Positions 25,878-34,774 of a stretch of 64,000 nt of DNA are shown in pieces. This DNA is from JADLHS01 sp039806955. Its GTDB lineage: Bacteria > Verrucomicrobiota > Verrucomicrobiia > Limisphaerales > JADLHS01. Under the pieces are notes generated by a model. It did not search any database and was not told where the DNA came from. It was given only the letters and a program-made list of their open reading frames with translations. The stretch covers positions 1-64,000 of the forward strand of contig JBDHQI010000003.1 in NCBI GenBank assembly GCA_039806955.1. Direction: 5' to 3'. Numbering within the stretch: the stretch's first letter is position 1; every line of letters begins with the position of its first letter. The position numbers and the translations under genes were made by a program.

Positions 25878-26117
25878 TTAGCTCTTGGTGATGCCTTTGA
25901 GAGCGCGATAACTTTCGATCTTCGCAAGCCGCGCCATGTGCGGGCCGGGGTCTTTTTCAAACGTCTCCATGCAGAGCGGGCAACACAGGTTCACCATGAT
26001 GCCGCGATGGTTGACTCTCGCAAAGCCGCCGCCGTGCTCGACGTTCTTGCCGCACACCACGCAGGCTTCCACATTGTTCTGATAACCGATGGTGTCTTCG
26101 ATGCTCATGTGCGTCAC
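25878..26117 (-). CDS. small TRASH/YHS-like metal-binding protein
   Basis: 79 aa with CVVCGKNV (Cys 19 and 22) and LCCPLCMETFEKDP (Cys 45, 46 and 49), the treble-clef spacing of TRASH/YHS-type domains that carry copper or mercury. No signal peptide, so probably cytoplasmic. Its ATG overlaps the stop of the upstream gene (ATGA at 26114-26117), so it is translationally coupled. Last gene of the cus operon; a copper chaperone or sensor role is plausible. Confidence 0.65.
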   Translation of the reverse strand: MTHMSIEDTIGYQNNVEACVVCGKNVEHGGGFARVNHRGIMVNLCCPLCMETFEKDPGPHMARLAKIESYRALKGITKS

Positions 26118-26524
26118 GATTTCAAGCCGCCGTATTTCTTGTTCACCGCGTCAGCGGCCTCGGCCTCGCTGCGGCCATTGCGTAATTGTTCCTGAATGAA
26201 GGCGCGTTCGGCCTGCGCCGTCCCGCAACTGCAAATGTCCAACCGCTCCTCGCCACAAGTGCCGCACGAACACGCGAACCTAGCGGCCACGCGGGCCACT
26301 GCCGGGTCAACGACTGGCGGCGCGGTCGAATTGAGGCGTGAGAATTGGGATGAATCGAGGGCGGGTGGCGTTATCGGAGTCGCGGTTGTCCCGGACGCGG
26401 GCGGGACAGGATAGCGGCGAGGTTCACGGTCGTGATTCCACAACAGCACGACTGTGCCGATGGCAATTGCGCCGATGGCAAATCCAACTCCGAGTGGAGC
26501 GAGAACATTGTTGTTCGATTTCAT
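26114..26524 (-). CDS. membrane-anchored CcmH-like Cys motif protein
   Basis: 136 aa from the ATG at 26524, with an N-terminal membrane segment (residues 8-27), a Pro/Thr-rich linker, and a C-terminal domain with FACSCGTCGEERLDICSCG followed by a helix (IQEQLRNGRSEAEAADAVNKKYG). The helix and the two-helix plan resemble the thiol protein CcmH of cytochrome c maturation, but the Cys layout (C-C-C...C-C) is richer. It follows cusA by 17 nt and overlaps the next gene. A periplasmic metal-binding or thiol role in the cus system is likely. Confidence 0.6.
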   Translation of the reverse strand: MKSNNNVLAPLGVGFAIGAIAIGTVVLLWNHDREPRRYPVPPASGTTATPITPPALDSSQFSRLNSTAPPVVDPAVARVAARFACSCGTCGEERLDICSCGTAQAERAFIQEQLRNGRSEAEAADAVNKKYGGLKS

Positions 26525-26541
26525 AAACGAGAGCGGCTGGT

Positions 26542-29500
26542 TCAGTTTGACGCCGGGATCGCCGGCAAGCCGGGTTCGGGTGGCTGGTTTTGACGATGGA
26601 TGGCCCGTGAACGCCACAGATAGTAAATGGCCGGATAGACCAGCAGTTCCATCAGCGTTGAAGTCACGACGCCACCGACCATCGGTGTGGCGATGCGTTT
26701 CATCACATCCGCGCCCGCGCCGTGACTCCAAAGAATGGGCGCAAGGCCCGCGATAATGACGCAGGCGGTCATGGCTTTCGGGCGGACGCGCTTGACCGCA
26801 CCGTGATAGATCGCGTCGCGCAGGTCGGTGACGTTGCGCATCTTGCCATCTTTGATCCATTGGGCGTGCGCGATGTCGAGGTAGAGCAACATGACAACGC
26901 CGGTTTCGGCGTCCAGACCCGCCAGCGCGATAATGCCAACCCACACGGCGACACTCATGTTATAGCCAAGCCAATGGACCACCGCGAATGCGCCGACCAG
27001 TGAGAACGGCACAGCCAGCATGACGATGGCGGTCTTGATGGCGGAGCGGGTATTGAGATAGATAATGAGAATGATGATGAGCAGCGTCAGCGGCACGACA
27101 ATCATCAGCCGTTGTTGGGCGCGAATCATGTATTCGTATTGGCCGCTCCAAAAGATGTTGTAGCCGCTGGGTAGTTTGATCGTGCCGCTGGCCACAGCGT
27201 CGTTGACGGCGCGCATGGCCGTCTGAACGTAAGTGCCCACGTCAATGCCTTTCACGTCCACGTAAATCCACGCATTGGGCACGGCAGCTTCGCTCTTGAC
27301 GCCCATCGGCGCGTGAACGGTTTCAATCTTTGCCAACTGGCCGAGCGGCACTTGCGCGCCGGTGGGTGTCGGCACGACGATTTCGCGGAGCGCGCCGAGA
27401 TTTTCTCGAAAGTCGCGGCTGTATCGAAGATTCACTGCATAGCGTTCCAAACCCTCGACGGTTGTGGTCAGTGGCATACCGCCCAACGCGACTTCGAGCA
27501 CTTCCTGCACATCGCCAACGGTGAGGCCGTAGCGTGCGATGGCGTCGCGATCAATGTTGAACTCGACGTAATTGCCGCCCATCGTTCGTTCCGCGAACGC
27601 GCTCAACGTGCCGGGCACGCCTTTCACCACCGCTTCCACCTCCGAGGCGACGCGCTCCAGTTCGGCCAGGTCAGGTCCGGCAATCTTGATGCCGACCGGC
27701 GTCTTGATCCCGGTGGCGAGCATGTCAATGCGCGTTTTGATGGGCATGGTCCAAGCGTTGTTCAAGCCGGGTATCTGGACGGCCGCGTTCATCGCGTCCA
27801 CCAATTCATCCGGTGTGCGCGCGCGGTGCGCGATGACTTTGCCGCTGTCGTCCTTGATGTCCACGGCGGGCCAGTCCTTTTCATCCTTGAGCATGATGGT
27901 CGTCTCAATCATGTCGAACGGCGCTGGGTCGGTGGCCGATTCTGCGCGGCCAATCTTGCCAAAGACGTGATGAACCTCCGGGAAACTCTTGATGATTTTG
28001 TCGGTGACTTGAACGATCTCGCGCGCCTTAGTGGGCGAAATGCCGGGAAAGGTTGTCGGCATGTAGAGCAGATCGCCTTCGTAGAGTGGCGGCATATACT
28101 CCGAACCGATGTTTTGGTAAGGGAAAATTTTCCCGGCCTTGAACGCCCATTCCTTGGCCTTGCCATCGGGAAGAATTTTGGCGACCAGACTGTTCCAGGG
28201 GAAAAACACCCAGACGATGAGCGCGGCGGCACTGAAGATTACCGACCATCGCCATTTAATGACGAAATCAATCACTGGATGGTAAAGCCAGATAAGGAAA
28301 CGGTTGATGGGGTTCTTTTCCTCGGCGGGAATTTTGCCACGGATGAAGAAGCCCATCAAAATCGGCGCGAGCGTGATGGAGAGCAATGCGGCTGCACCCA
28401 TCGAGTAAGTCTTGGTGAAGGCCAGCGGTTTGAACAAACGCCCTTCCTGCGCCTGCAAAGTGAACACCGGGATGAACGACACCGTGATGACGAGCAACGA
28501 ATAAAACAGAGTCGGACCAACTTCAATGGAGGCGTCGCGAATGATTTCCCAATGCGGTTTTTTCCCCTGGTCATGCTCCATGTGTTTGTGCGCGTTCTCA
28601 ATCATGATGATGACCGCGTCCACCATAGCGCCGATGGCGATGGCGATGCCGCCGAGCGACATGATGTTCGAGCTGATGCCCTGGCCATACATGACGGAAA
28701 AAGACATCAGCACGGCGATGGGCAGAATGAGAATCGCCACGAATGCGCTGCGCAAGTGCATCAGAAAGGCGATGCACACCAACGCCACGACAATGCTTTC
28801 CTCGATGAGCTTTTCTTCGAGCGTCTTCACCGCGCGACCAATCAATGCGGTGCGATCGTAGGCGACGCTGTAATGCACGTCCGCCGGCAGGCCCTTCATT
28901 GCATCGTCAAGTCTTTGCTTCACGTCGAGAATGACTTGCCGCGCATTTGCGCCATAGCGGACAACCACAACACCACCGACGGTTTCACCCTCGCCGTTCA
29001 ACTCCGCAATACCTCGGCGCATATCCGGGCCAAGCTGAACATTGGCGACCTGGCTCAACAGAATCGGCACGCCGCCATCGCCCACGCCGACCGCGACTTT
29101 CTTCAAATCCTCAAGGCCCGTTATGTAACCGCGGACTCGGAGGATGAATTCCTTTTCCGACAGCTCGATGGAACGCCCGCCGACTTCGCCGTTGCTTTTC
29201 TTCACCGCCATTGCCACTTCGGAAATCGAGAGGTTGTAGGCGCGGAGTTTGGTGGGATCAACCGTGACCTGATATTGCTTCACGAAGCCGCCGATGGACG
29301 CGACTTCGGACACGCCTTCGACGGAAGCCAGTTGATAGCGCAGATACCAGTCCTGCATGGAGCGGAGTTGCGCGAGGTCGCGGTTGGTCGAGTTGATGGA
29401 ATACATGAACGCCCAACCGACGCCGGTTGCGTCCGGGCCAAGGGACGGCGCGACGCCTTGGGGCAAGCGCCCGCTCAAGCCGCTCAGATATTCGAGCACG

Positions 29501-29826
29501 CGCGTGCGCGCCCAATAAGGGTCAGTGCCATCCTGAAAAATGACATAGACGAATGAATAGCCGTAAAACGAATAGCCACGAACGACCTTTGCCTTCGGCA
29601 CGGAGAGCATCTTCGTGGTGAGCGGATACGTGACCTGATCCTGAACAATCTGCGGCGCTTGACCGGGCCATTCCGTATAGACGATGACCTGCACGTCGGA
29701 CTGGTCGGGCAGCGCATCCAGCGGGATGTTCTTCACCGAGTAAACACCGACCAGCACCAGGACAATCGTTCCCAACAGAACGATGAACTTGTTCCTGAGC
29801 GAAAAATCTATGATGCCTTTGAGCAT
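26542..29826 (-). CDS. cusA: Cu/Ag RND efflux pump CusA
   Basis: A 1094-aa HME-RND pump. The N-terminus has LPDQSDVQVIVYTEWPGQAP and YPLTTKMLSVP..RGYSFYGYSFVYVIF, blocks typical of CusA/SilA. Helix 4 reads AIAIGAMVDAVIIMIEN, the monovalent-cation subclass, without the CzcA DFG motif. It exports Cu(I)/Ag(I) from periplasm and cytoplasm through CusB and a TolC protein. It lies 18 nt after cusB in a CBA-like operon with HMBD proteins. Confidence 0.93.
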   Translation of the reverse strand: MLKGIIDFSLRNKFIVLLGTIVLVLVGVYSVKNIPLDALPDQSDVQVIVYTEWPGQAPQIVQDQVTYPLTTKMLSVPKAKVVRGYSFYGYSFVYVIFQDGTDPYWARTRVLEYLSGLSGRLPQGVAPSLGPDATGVGWAFMYSINSTNRDLAQLRSMQDWYLRYQLASVEGVSEVASIGGFVKQYQVTVDPTKLRAYNLSISEVAMAVKKSNGEVGGRSIELSEKEFILRVRGYITGLEDLKKVAVGVGDGGVPILLSQVANVQLGPDMRRGIAELNGEGETVGGVVVVRYGANARQVILDVKQRLDDAMKGLPADVHYSVAYDRTALIGRAVKTLEEKLIEESIVVALVCIAFLMHLRSAFVAILILPIAVLMSFSVMYGQGISSNIMSLGGIAIAIGAMVDAVIIMIENAHKHMEHDQGKKPHWEIIRDASIEVGPTLFYSLLVITVSFIPVFTLQAQEGRLFKPLAFTKTYSMGAAALLSITLAPILMGFFIRGKIPAEEKNPINRFLIWLYHPVIDFVIKWRWSVIFSAAALIVWVFFPWNSLVAKILPDGKAKEWAFKAGKIFPYQNIGSEYMPPLYEGDLLYMPTTFPGISPTKAREIVQVTDKIIKSFPEVHHVFGKIGRAESATDPAPFDMIETTIMLKDEKDWPAVDIKDDSGKVIAHRARTPDELVDAMNAAVQIPGLNNAWTMPIKTRIDMLATGIKTPVGIKIAGPDLAELERVASEVEAVVKGVPGTLSAFAERTMGGNYVEFNIDRDAIARYGLTVGDVQEVLEVALGGMPLTTTVEGLERYAVNLRYSRDFRENLGALREIVVPTPTGAQVPLGQLAKIETVHAPMGVKSEAAVPNAWIYVDVKGIDVGTYVQTAMRAVNDAVASGTIKLPSGYNIFWSGQYEYMIRAQQRLMIVVPLTLLIIILIIYLNTRSAIKTAIVMLAVPFSLVGAFAVVHWLGYNMSVAVWVGIIALAGLDAETGVVMLLYLDIAHAQWIKDGKMRNVTDLRDAIYHGAVKRVRPKAMTACVIIAGLAPILWSHGAGADVMKRIATPMVGGVVTSTLMELLVYPAIYYLWRSRAIHRQNQPPEPGLPAIPASN

Positions 29827-29844
29827 GGTAATGTTCCTTTGCGC

Positions 29845-31776
29845 TCAGTTTTTGTGTTCGTGCGCGGAAGACTCCATCGGCGGATGCTGCTTGCGCCAGT
29901 TCTCCTCCGCGATTTTGCCGTGCGCGACTGTGCTCGTGAGCACGAGGTCCATTTCACACTTCGGACATTTTCCGGGTTTGTCGGAGACCACATCGGCATG
30001 AACTGCCATCGGGCAGGTATAGAGCGTGGAAGGAATCGCGGCTGAAGTTGCAGATGGTTGAGGAATCGGCGGTGCTTCCATCACGGGAATGAGTGTCATG
30101 GCGCACTTGGGGCAGTTGCCGGGTTTCTCCGCGCGCACGTCATTGTGTTCGGGCATCGGGCAGGTGTAGTAAAGGAGCTTCCCGCCGGGTTGTAGTTTTT
30201 TCAGCGTCGCTTGAGACACGGGCACGAGCGTCATGGCGCACAGCGGGCACTTGCCGGGTTGGTTGTATTCAATGGAGACGTGCTCCGGCATCGGGCAGAT
30301 GTATTTGACGGTTGCGTTGGTGGCGGCGGAAGCCATGCCGGGCATTCCCTCGTGACCTGTTGCTGTCGCGCTTTCCTTGCCCGCCGATGTCGCCGGGCCG
30401 GATTCTTTTGGCTTCAACATCTTTTGGATGGCCTCGCGAAGTTGGCTCTCCGAATCCAACATGAATTGGCCGGACGTAACGATTCGTTCGCCTTCGTTCA
30501 ATCCACTCAACACTTGATACATGTCACCCTCGGCCTGCGGACCGAGCGTGACGGTGCGCGGATCGAACTTGCCGCCGTCCAACGCCACGAAAACGGTGGT
30601 CTTCTCACCGCTGCGCAAAATGGCCATGTCGGGCGCGAGCAACGCGGACGGTTCTAACTCCGACATAACCTGAACCGTGGCAAACATTCCGGGTTTGAGG
30701 AAATAGCCGGGGTTGTGGAACTCCATCCGCACTTTTGCGGTGCGGGTTTTCTCGTCCACATTCGGATAGATATAAGTCACCCGCCCACGGAACTCGCGGT
30801 CGTTCAGATACGAAAGTGTGACGGTCGCTTCCTGGCCGAGCTTGAGATAAACCAAATCCTGTTCGTAAATCTGCGCCTGCACCCAGACCAGTCCCAAGTC
30901 AGCCAGCCGGTAAATCTTCATGCCGGCATCCACCATCTGGCCTTGGACCACCATTTTATCAGCTACAAATCCATCCTGCGGCGCGACGATTCGCAATGTC
31001 TTCGTCGCTTTCCGTGTCTTCTCCAGTTCGGCGATCTGCTCGTCTGAAATGTCGAAGAATTTCAATTTCGTCAGCGCGGAAGTTTTGAGTGCATCATTTC
31101 CCGCGCCCGCTTTGTTCGCGGGATCGGTGGCGAGCAGATACTCGACTTGCGCGCTGTAAAGCTCGGGCGAATAAATCTCGAACAGCGGATCGCCCTTCAT
31201 CACCAGTTGCCCGGTGGCATTCACGTGAAGCTTTTCAATCCAGCCTTTGAACTTGGTCGTCACGTCCGCCAGCGCCGTCTCGTTATATTCAATCGCGCCG
31301 ACAGTGCGAATGGCCCGGCGCAGCGGTCCTCGCGTGACGGTCGCGGTTCGGATTCCCATAGTCTGCGTGGTCACCGGGTCAACCGCGATGGCGGAAGATT
31401 CTGCCGCCGCCGCTTCATCTTCGTAAACCGCGACCATGTCCATGCCCATGCTGTCCTTGCCCGGCCCGGGCTTCACCTCGCCGGGATTCATGGTGGATTT
31501 GTAGTATTTAATCTTCCGTTCGCCGGACGTGGTAGGCGTGCCGCTTGCACCCGATGCCTGTTTGCGAATGGGCGTGAGCTTCATGCCGCAAATCGGGCAG
31601 TTGCCGGGCGTGTCTTGAACGACCTGCGGGTGCATTCCGCAGGTGTAAAGGGTTTTGCCTTCCTTGGCGGACTCGCTCGTGACGGCGTGGTTGTGGCCGG
31701 TGGAACGTCCGGCGAAAAATGCGCCCACGCCAACTACGGCGATGGCAATAATGGCAACAATGGTCTTGGCTTTCAT
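29845..31776 (-). CDS. cusB: CusB-like adaptor with five HMBD-type modules
   Basis: 643 aa, far longer than usual CusB (about 400). After a membrane segment (residues 6-23) come one HMBD (YTCGMHPQ...CPICGMKL, 43-71) and a Cys-less Met variant (YYKSTMNPG...DSMGMDMV, about 90-118). The adaptor core follows (lipoyl halves KGWIEKL and APQDGFVADKMVVQG, barrel, membrane-proximal domain). The C-terminus adds three more HMBDs, two with CPxCAM and one with CPKCEM instead of CPKCGM. These modules probably load or buffer Cu/Ag for the CusA pump. The preceding small HMBD gene starts the same operon 1 nt away. Confidence 0.9.
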   Translation of the reverse strand: MKAKTIVAIIAIAVVGVGAFFAGRSTGHNHAVTSESAKEGKTLYTCGMHPQVVQDTPGNCPICGMKLTPIRKQASGASGTPTTSGERKIKYYKSTMNPGEVKPGPGKDSMGMDMVAVYEDEAAAAESSAIAVDPVTTQTMGIRTATVTRGPLRRAIRTVGAIEYNETALADVTTKFKGWIEKLHVNATGQLVMKGDPLFEIYSPELYSAQVEYLLATDPANKAGAGNDALKTSALTKLKFFDISDEQIAELEKTRKATKTLRIVAPQDGFVADKMVVQGQMVDAGMKIYRLADLGLVWVQAQIYEQDLVYLKLGQEATVTLSYLNDREFRGRVTYIYPNVDEKTRTAKVRMEFHNPGYFLKPGMFATVQVMSELEPSALLAPDMAILRSGEKTTVFVALDGGKFDPRTVTLGPQAEGDMYQVLSGLNEGERIVTSGQFMLDSESQLREAIQKMLKPKESGPATSAGKESATATGHEGMPGMASAATNATVKYICPMPEHVSIEYNQPGKCPLCAMTLVPVSQATLKKLQPGGKLLYYTCPMPEHNDVRAEKPGNCPKCAMTLIPVMEAPPIPQPSATSAAIPSTLYTCPMAVHADVVSDKPGKCPKCEMDLVLTSTVAHGKIAEENWRKQHPPMESSAHEHKN

Positions 31777-31777
31777 A

Positions 31778-32200
31778 TCAGTGGGAGGATGGCGTCACCG
31801 AGTCGGAGGAATTGGTTGAGTTGTTCACGGACGGGGCAACCGTCCAGCCAGGAATCGGCGGATGGCCGGGCGGCAAAGTCCGTTCCGGCACAGGTTCGTT
31901 TGTGCTTTTGGCGGCGCAGCAACCAGGATGATTCTCGCCGCTGCTGCCGCATTGTTCGTGGCCGGCTTTCATCTCGCCCGCAGGCACGAGGGCCATGCCG
32001 CACTTCGGGCAATCGCCCGGCTTGGCGCTCACCACGTCGGGGTGCATCGGACAGGTGTATTGCCCGCTGGCGACAGTTTTCGCCCGCACGTTTTGCAGGC
32101 GGGTTGGCACGTCGAAATACAGGCCCGCTGCCGCGCCGACAAAAATCGTCAATACAAGAATGCCGAGAAACAGCCGGAGATTTTTGGAGAAGAAGTTCAT
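31778..32200 (-). CDS. membrane-anchored small HMBD protein of the cus operon
   Basis: 140 aa: one membrane helix (residues 9-29, FLGILVLTIFVGAAAGLYF), one HMBD (YTCPMHPD...CPKCGMALVP), a Cys/His-rich stretch (GHEQCGSSGENHPGCCAAK) and a disordered Pro/Ser tail. Its stop nearly touches the cusB start. Likely a periplasmic Cu/Ag-binding partner of CusAB, comparable in place to CusF but not homologous. Confidence 0.7.
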   Translation of the reverse strand: MNFFSKNLRLFLGILVLTIFVGAAAGLYFDVPTRLQNVRAKTVASGQYTCPMHPDVVSAKPGDCPKCGMALVPAGEMKAGHEQCGSSGENHPGCCAAKSTNEPVPERTLPPGHPPIPGWTVAPSVNNSTNSSDSVTPSSH

Positions 32201-32218
32201 GGTTGATTGGGTTCGTTG

Positions 32219-33643
32219 TTACATTCCGCCCCGACTCTTTTTATTCATGGAAGGTTGCGCGCTCTTTGGGGTGTTGCTGCTCACACTGCCGGCCATCGCC
32301 GCGCCCGTCGGGGGCATTCCACGGACGATCAAGGACAGTTCCGCCAAAACCACTTCGCGTTGCGCGGCGACTTCCACCTTGTCCAACTGAAAACCGAGCA
32401 ACGTGCGTTCGGCGTCAATCACGTTGATGAACTCCGTCTGCCCGGACAGATAACTCGCCCGCGCGACTTCCAGCGACTTCAGCGCCTTGGGCACAAGCTG
32501 GTCGTTCAAGACCTCCAGGTTGCGCGTAGTCTCACGGTAGAGATACATTCGTTCAGTCACGTCCACCGCGAGTTTGATTTGTTCGTCGGACAAGCGCGCC
32601 TGCGTGGAACGCTTGCTGGCCTGCGCTTCGGCGATTTGCGCTGCGATTTTGTCACGCCAGATGGGCAACGAAACAGTTCCGAGCGGACGATAGAGCGTGG
32701 GATTCATCTTCACGTCCGCCATCAAGCCGAGGGTGAAATCCGGCAAGCGCGACCGCGTGGCCAAAGTGATCGAGGCTTCGGCAGCACGCACGTCAGCCGC
32801 CATCGCTTTCAGTTGGGTGTTCTGCGCCAAGGCCGCTTCAAACACCTGATTGCCGGAAAGGTCCAGCGCGGTGGATTCGAATCGGCTGGGCATCGGTGGT
32901 TCGGGGTCAGTCCCGCCCAAGCCGAGCGCGGCTTTGAATTGAGCCATGAGCGCGCTACGCGAGTCTTCGAGATTGGCGATTTCCGTCTGGAGGCTGTCCT
33001 GTTCGATCTGGGCGCGCAGCACGTCCTGCAAGGTGGCTTTGCCGACTTCGTTTTGGGCGCGGGCGGATTTTTCCACTTCGTTCAAGAGTTGCAGCGTCTC
33101 GCGATCAACGCGGATTTTTTCCGCCAAGAAATAAAGCTGGTAATAGGCACGCTTCACATCGAATGCGCTCGCGAGTGCCGCTGACTGAAACGTGAAATAC
33201 CGGGATTGACTCTCCTCCGACGCGATCTGCGCGCCGACGCGCAGCTTGTCCGGCCACGGAATAGCTCCCATCAGACCGGGCATGACGGACGTGACGATGT
33301 TTTGAATGTCCATCTGAAACGTCAACTGCGGGTCAGGCAGCGACCGCGCCTGGGTGATGCGTTCAATGGATGACAACCAATCGTAGTATGCCGCTTCCAC
33401 CTTGGGCTGGTTGAGCAGCGCGAACGCGAGATAATTGCTCAAGCCGGACTCGCCGGTCAGTTCAGGCAACGCGGGCTTTTCACCGTGCGGTCGGTAACTG
33501 CTCGCCGCCTCTTGCGCCTGACGACGCGCGGCCTTCTCGGTTTTCGTGGGAATGCCCTTGCAACCGGCGAGCAGCAAACCAACGAGCACAAGACTGGTTG
33601 CGCCAGTGAGCCAGCGGCGATGAGATTTGTTTTCTGAATTCAT
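32219..33643 (-). CDS. cusC: TolC-family outer-membrane channel of the cus operon
   Basis: 474 aa with a lipoprotein signal (LLLAGCKG, Cys 28), matching lipid-anchored CusC. Two OEP halves are visible (LNQPKVEAAYYDWL and LAQNTQLKAMAADVRAA), with the long helices around them. It ends in a basic Met/Ser tail. It lies 48 nt after the small lipoprotein at 33691 and 18 nt before the HMBD gene. Confidence 0.88.
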   Translation of the reverse strand: MNSENKSHRRWLTGATSLVLVGLLLAGCKGIPTKTEKAARRQAQEAASSYRPHGEKPALPELTGESGLSNYLAFALLNQPKVEAAYYDWLSSIERITQARSLPDPQLTFQMDIQNIVTSVMPGLMGAIPWPDKLRVGAQIASEESQSRYFTFQSAALASAFDVKRAYYQLYFLAEKIRVDRETLQLLNEVEKSARAQNEVGKATLQDVLRAQIEQDSLQTEIANLEDSRSALMAQFKAALGLGGTDPEPPMPSRFESTALDLSGNQVFEAALAQNTQLKAMAADVRAAEASITLATRSRLPDFTLGLMADVKMNPTLYRPLGTVSLPIWRDKIAAQIAEAQASKRSTQARLSDEQIKLAVDVTERMYLYRETTRNLEVLNDQLVPKALKSLEVARASYLSGQTEFINVIDAERTLLGFQLDKVEVAAQREVVLAELSLIVRGMPPTGAAMAGSVSSNTPKSAQPSMNKKSRGGM

Positions 33644-33690
33644 GCAGTCGAGTTTCGTTCAATTTCGTCACGACGACGAGCCGGATCGAG

Positions 33691-33837
33691 CTAGTGACAA
33701 GAACCCTGATGCGTGGAATGATCGGCTGCGCCGTCGCCTGTGGAAGCGCATCCCGTCAAAAAGATCACGCCCGCGAGTGCTACCGCGAGCGCGATGAGAG
33801 CGAAATTGATTTTGGAAAGGTCTCGGATTGGTTTCAT
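33691..33837 (-). CDS. 48-aa lipoprotein with His-rich tail
   Basis: Starts at the ATG 33837 (MKPIRDLSKINF), has one hydrophobic segment and a lipobox FLTGCAST, then only about 17 mature residues (DGAADHSTHQGSCH) with three His and one Cys. A sister 39-aa peptide lies at 50380 in the fourth operon. It is the first gene behind the ECF-type promoter at 33960-33982, after a 120-nt leader with a strong hairpin, and precedes the tolC-type gene of the cus operon. Likely an outer-membrane-anchored metal-binding peptide. Confidence 0.65.
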   Translation of the reverse strand: MKPIRDLSKINFALIALAVALAGVIFLTGCASTGDGAADHSTHQGSCH

Positions 33838-33874
33838 GGTCGGTTTCAAGTTTTGTCGTTGCTTTATTACCATT

Positions 33875-33911
33875 GCGACTCCGCCCCCATCGTTTGGGGC
33901 AGCGGAGTCGC
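33875..33911 (-). other. strong hairpin in the leader of the cus operon
   Basis: Perfect 10-bp arms GCGACTCCGC/GCGGAGTCGC with an inner CCCC/GGGG stem. It lies between the ECF-type promoter (33960-33982) and the 48-aa lipoprotein gene. There is no T-run in the minus direction, so it looks like a leader structure or protective stem rather than a terminator. Confidence 0.55.
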
Positions 33912-33959
33912 GCAATTTTCCGCTTTGTGATCGGGAGCTTTTCCGCTCCACACATTGAT

Positions 33960-33982
33960 TACGTTGTCGGAGACGGAATCCC
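33960..33982 (-). promoter_or_regulatory. ECF-type promoter element for the cus operon
   Basis: GGGATTC, 12 nt, CGTA (extended GGAGGGATTC / CGTAATCAAT) on the minus strand, 123 nt before the 48-aa lipoprotein gene. It matches the element before the CnrYXH-like module at 62821-62843. Confidence 0.7.
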
Positions 33983-34005
33983 TCCAGATTTTTTCTGTGG
34001 CCTGC

Positions 34006-34389
34006 TTAATGAAGCGGAGCGTATGGGACGGTGAGATAAACGTGGTGTGCGATGTATTGGCTGGCCGCAAAATGCGCTTGCGTGCCCGATGCCGGATGGA
34101 AATGCACCTTCACGGATCTTCCTGGTTCAATCTCCTCGGGCCGAATCGGAATCCCGTTCTTCCAAAACTTTGTGCTCCTGTCCCACGCGAAGACAACAGG
34201 CTCACCCGGCTTCAACGGCAACAAGGTGAGACTTTGGTTTGTGAGATTTATGGACTGGAGTGTGCCGTCGAAGCTCAAGCCGTGAATTGATCCGGGGTAG
34301 GCGCGGTGACTCGCGCAACCAGACCAAACCAAACCGGCCATGAGGAGAGTAAAGCCAGCGATCAGGAAATTCTTTCGCGTGGTTTTCAT
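34006..34389 (-). CDS. small lipoprotein, GVIQxI family (paralogue 2)
   Basis: 127 aa from the ATG at 34389, which overlaps the stop of the previous gene (ATGA). Lipoprotein signal VWSGCAS (Cys 24). The mature part starts GTLQSINLTNQSLTL and continues FAWDRSTKFWKNG and GRSVKVHFHPASG, similar to the gene at 34386. His-rich end (YIAHHVYLTVPYAPLH). Possibly an OB-fold, CusF-like periplasmic metal binder; the aromatic and His residues would fit, but the canonical CusF residues are not aligned. Confidence 0.6.
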   Translation of the reverse strand: MKTTRKNFLIAGFTLLMAGLVWSGCASHRAYPGSIHGLSFDGTLQSINLTNQSLTLLPLKPGEPVVFAWDRSTKFWKNGIPIRPEEIEPGRSVKVHFHPASGTQAHFAASQYIAHHVYLTVPYAPLH

Positions 34390-34727
34390 TTCTGATTTCG
34401 GTTGGCCTCGCTCCACCGCACTTCACGCAACACAAGTTTTCCGCTCTCTCTGCGGTAATACACCTTGATGGGCTGGCCTGCACGAAGTGAATTGGGCGAT
34501 GTCTTTTGCCCGCCAACAAGAAAGCGCGTGGAATCCTTCCAGATGAAGATGCGATTGGTCGCAGCCTTGGGTTCAGTCAGAACCAGAGTATGGTTCGTCA
34601 GCTCAATGCTTTGAACCACACCTTGAGCCGGATGCTGCACGGGCGGACGCGCCTGAGTCTCGAATGCCGCCAACGTCACGCCGAGCAGAATCAGAAAGCG
34701 AGTTAAAATGAGCGCGGGGAGTTTCAT
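34386..34727 (-). CDS. small secreted protein, GVIQxI family (paralogue 3)
   Basis: 113 aa from the ATG at 34727 with a signal peptide ending ETQA-RP (residue 26). The core is GVVQSIELTNHTLVL, IFIWKDSTRFLVGG, and IKVYYRRESGKLVLREVRW. It is closest to the product of the next gene, with which it is translationally coupled. Both belong to the chain of small secreted genes running down from 36430. Function unknown. Confidence 0.6.
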   Translation of the reverse strand: MKLPALILTRFLILLGVTLAAFETQARPPVQHPAQGVVQSIELTNHTLVLTEPKAATNRIFIWKDSTRFLVGGQKTSPNSLRAGQPIKVYYRRESGKLVLREVRWSEANRNQK

Positions 34728-34774
34728 AGGTCTTTCATTGGTTCTCTTGTGGCAAAAAGACTGCGCGACACCGT

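Noticed and set aside
27313..29556. 747-codon open frame on the plus strand opposite cusA
   Set aside because: It is antisense to a clearly conserved pump gene; such long frames are usual on the complement of GC-rich RND genes, and its His/Arg-rich translation resembles no protein.
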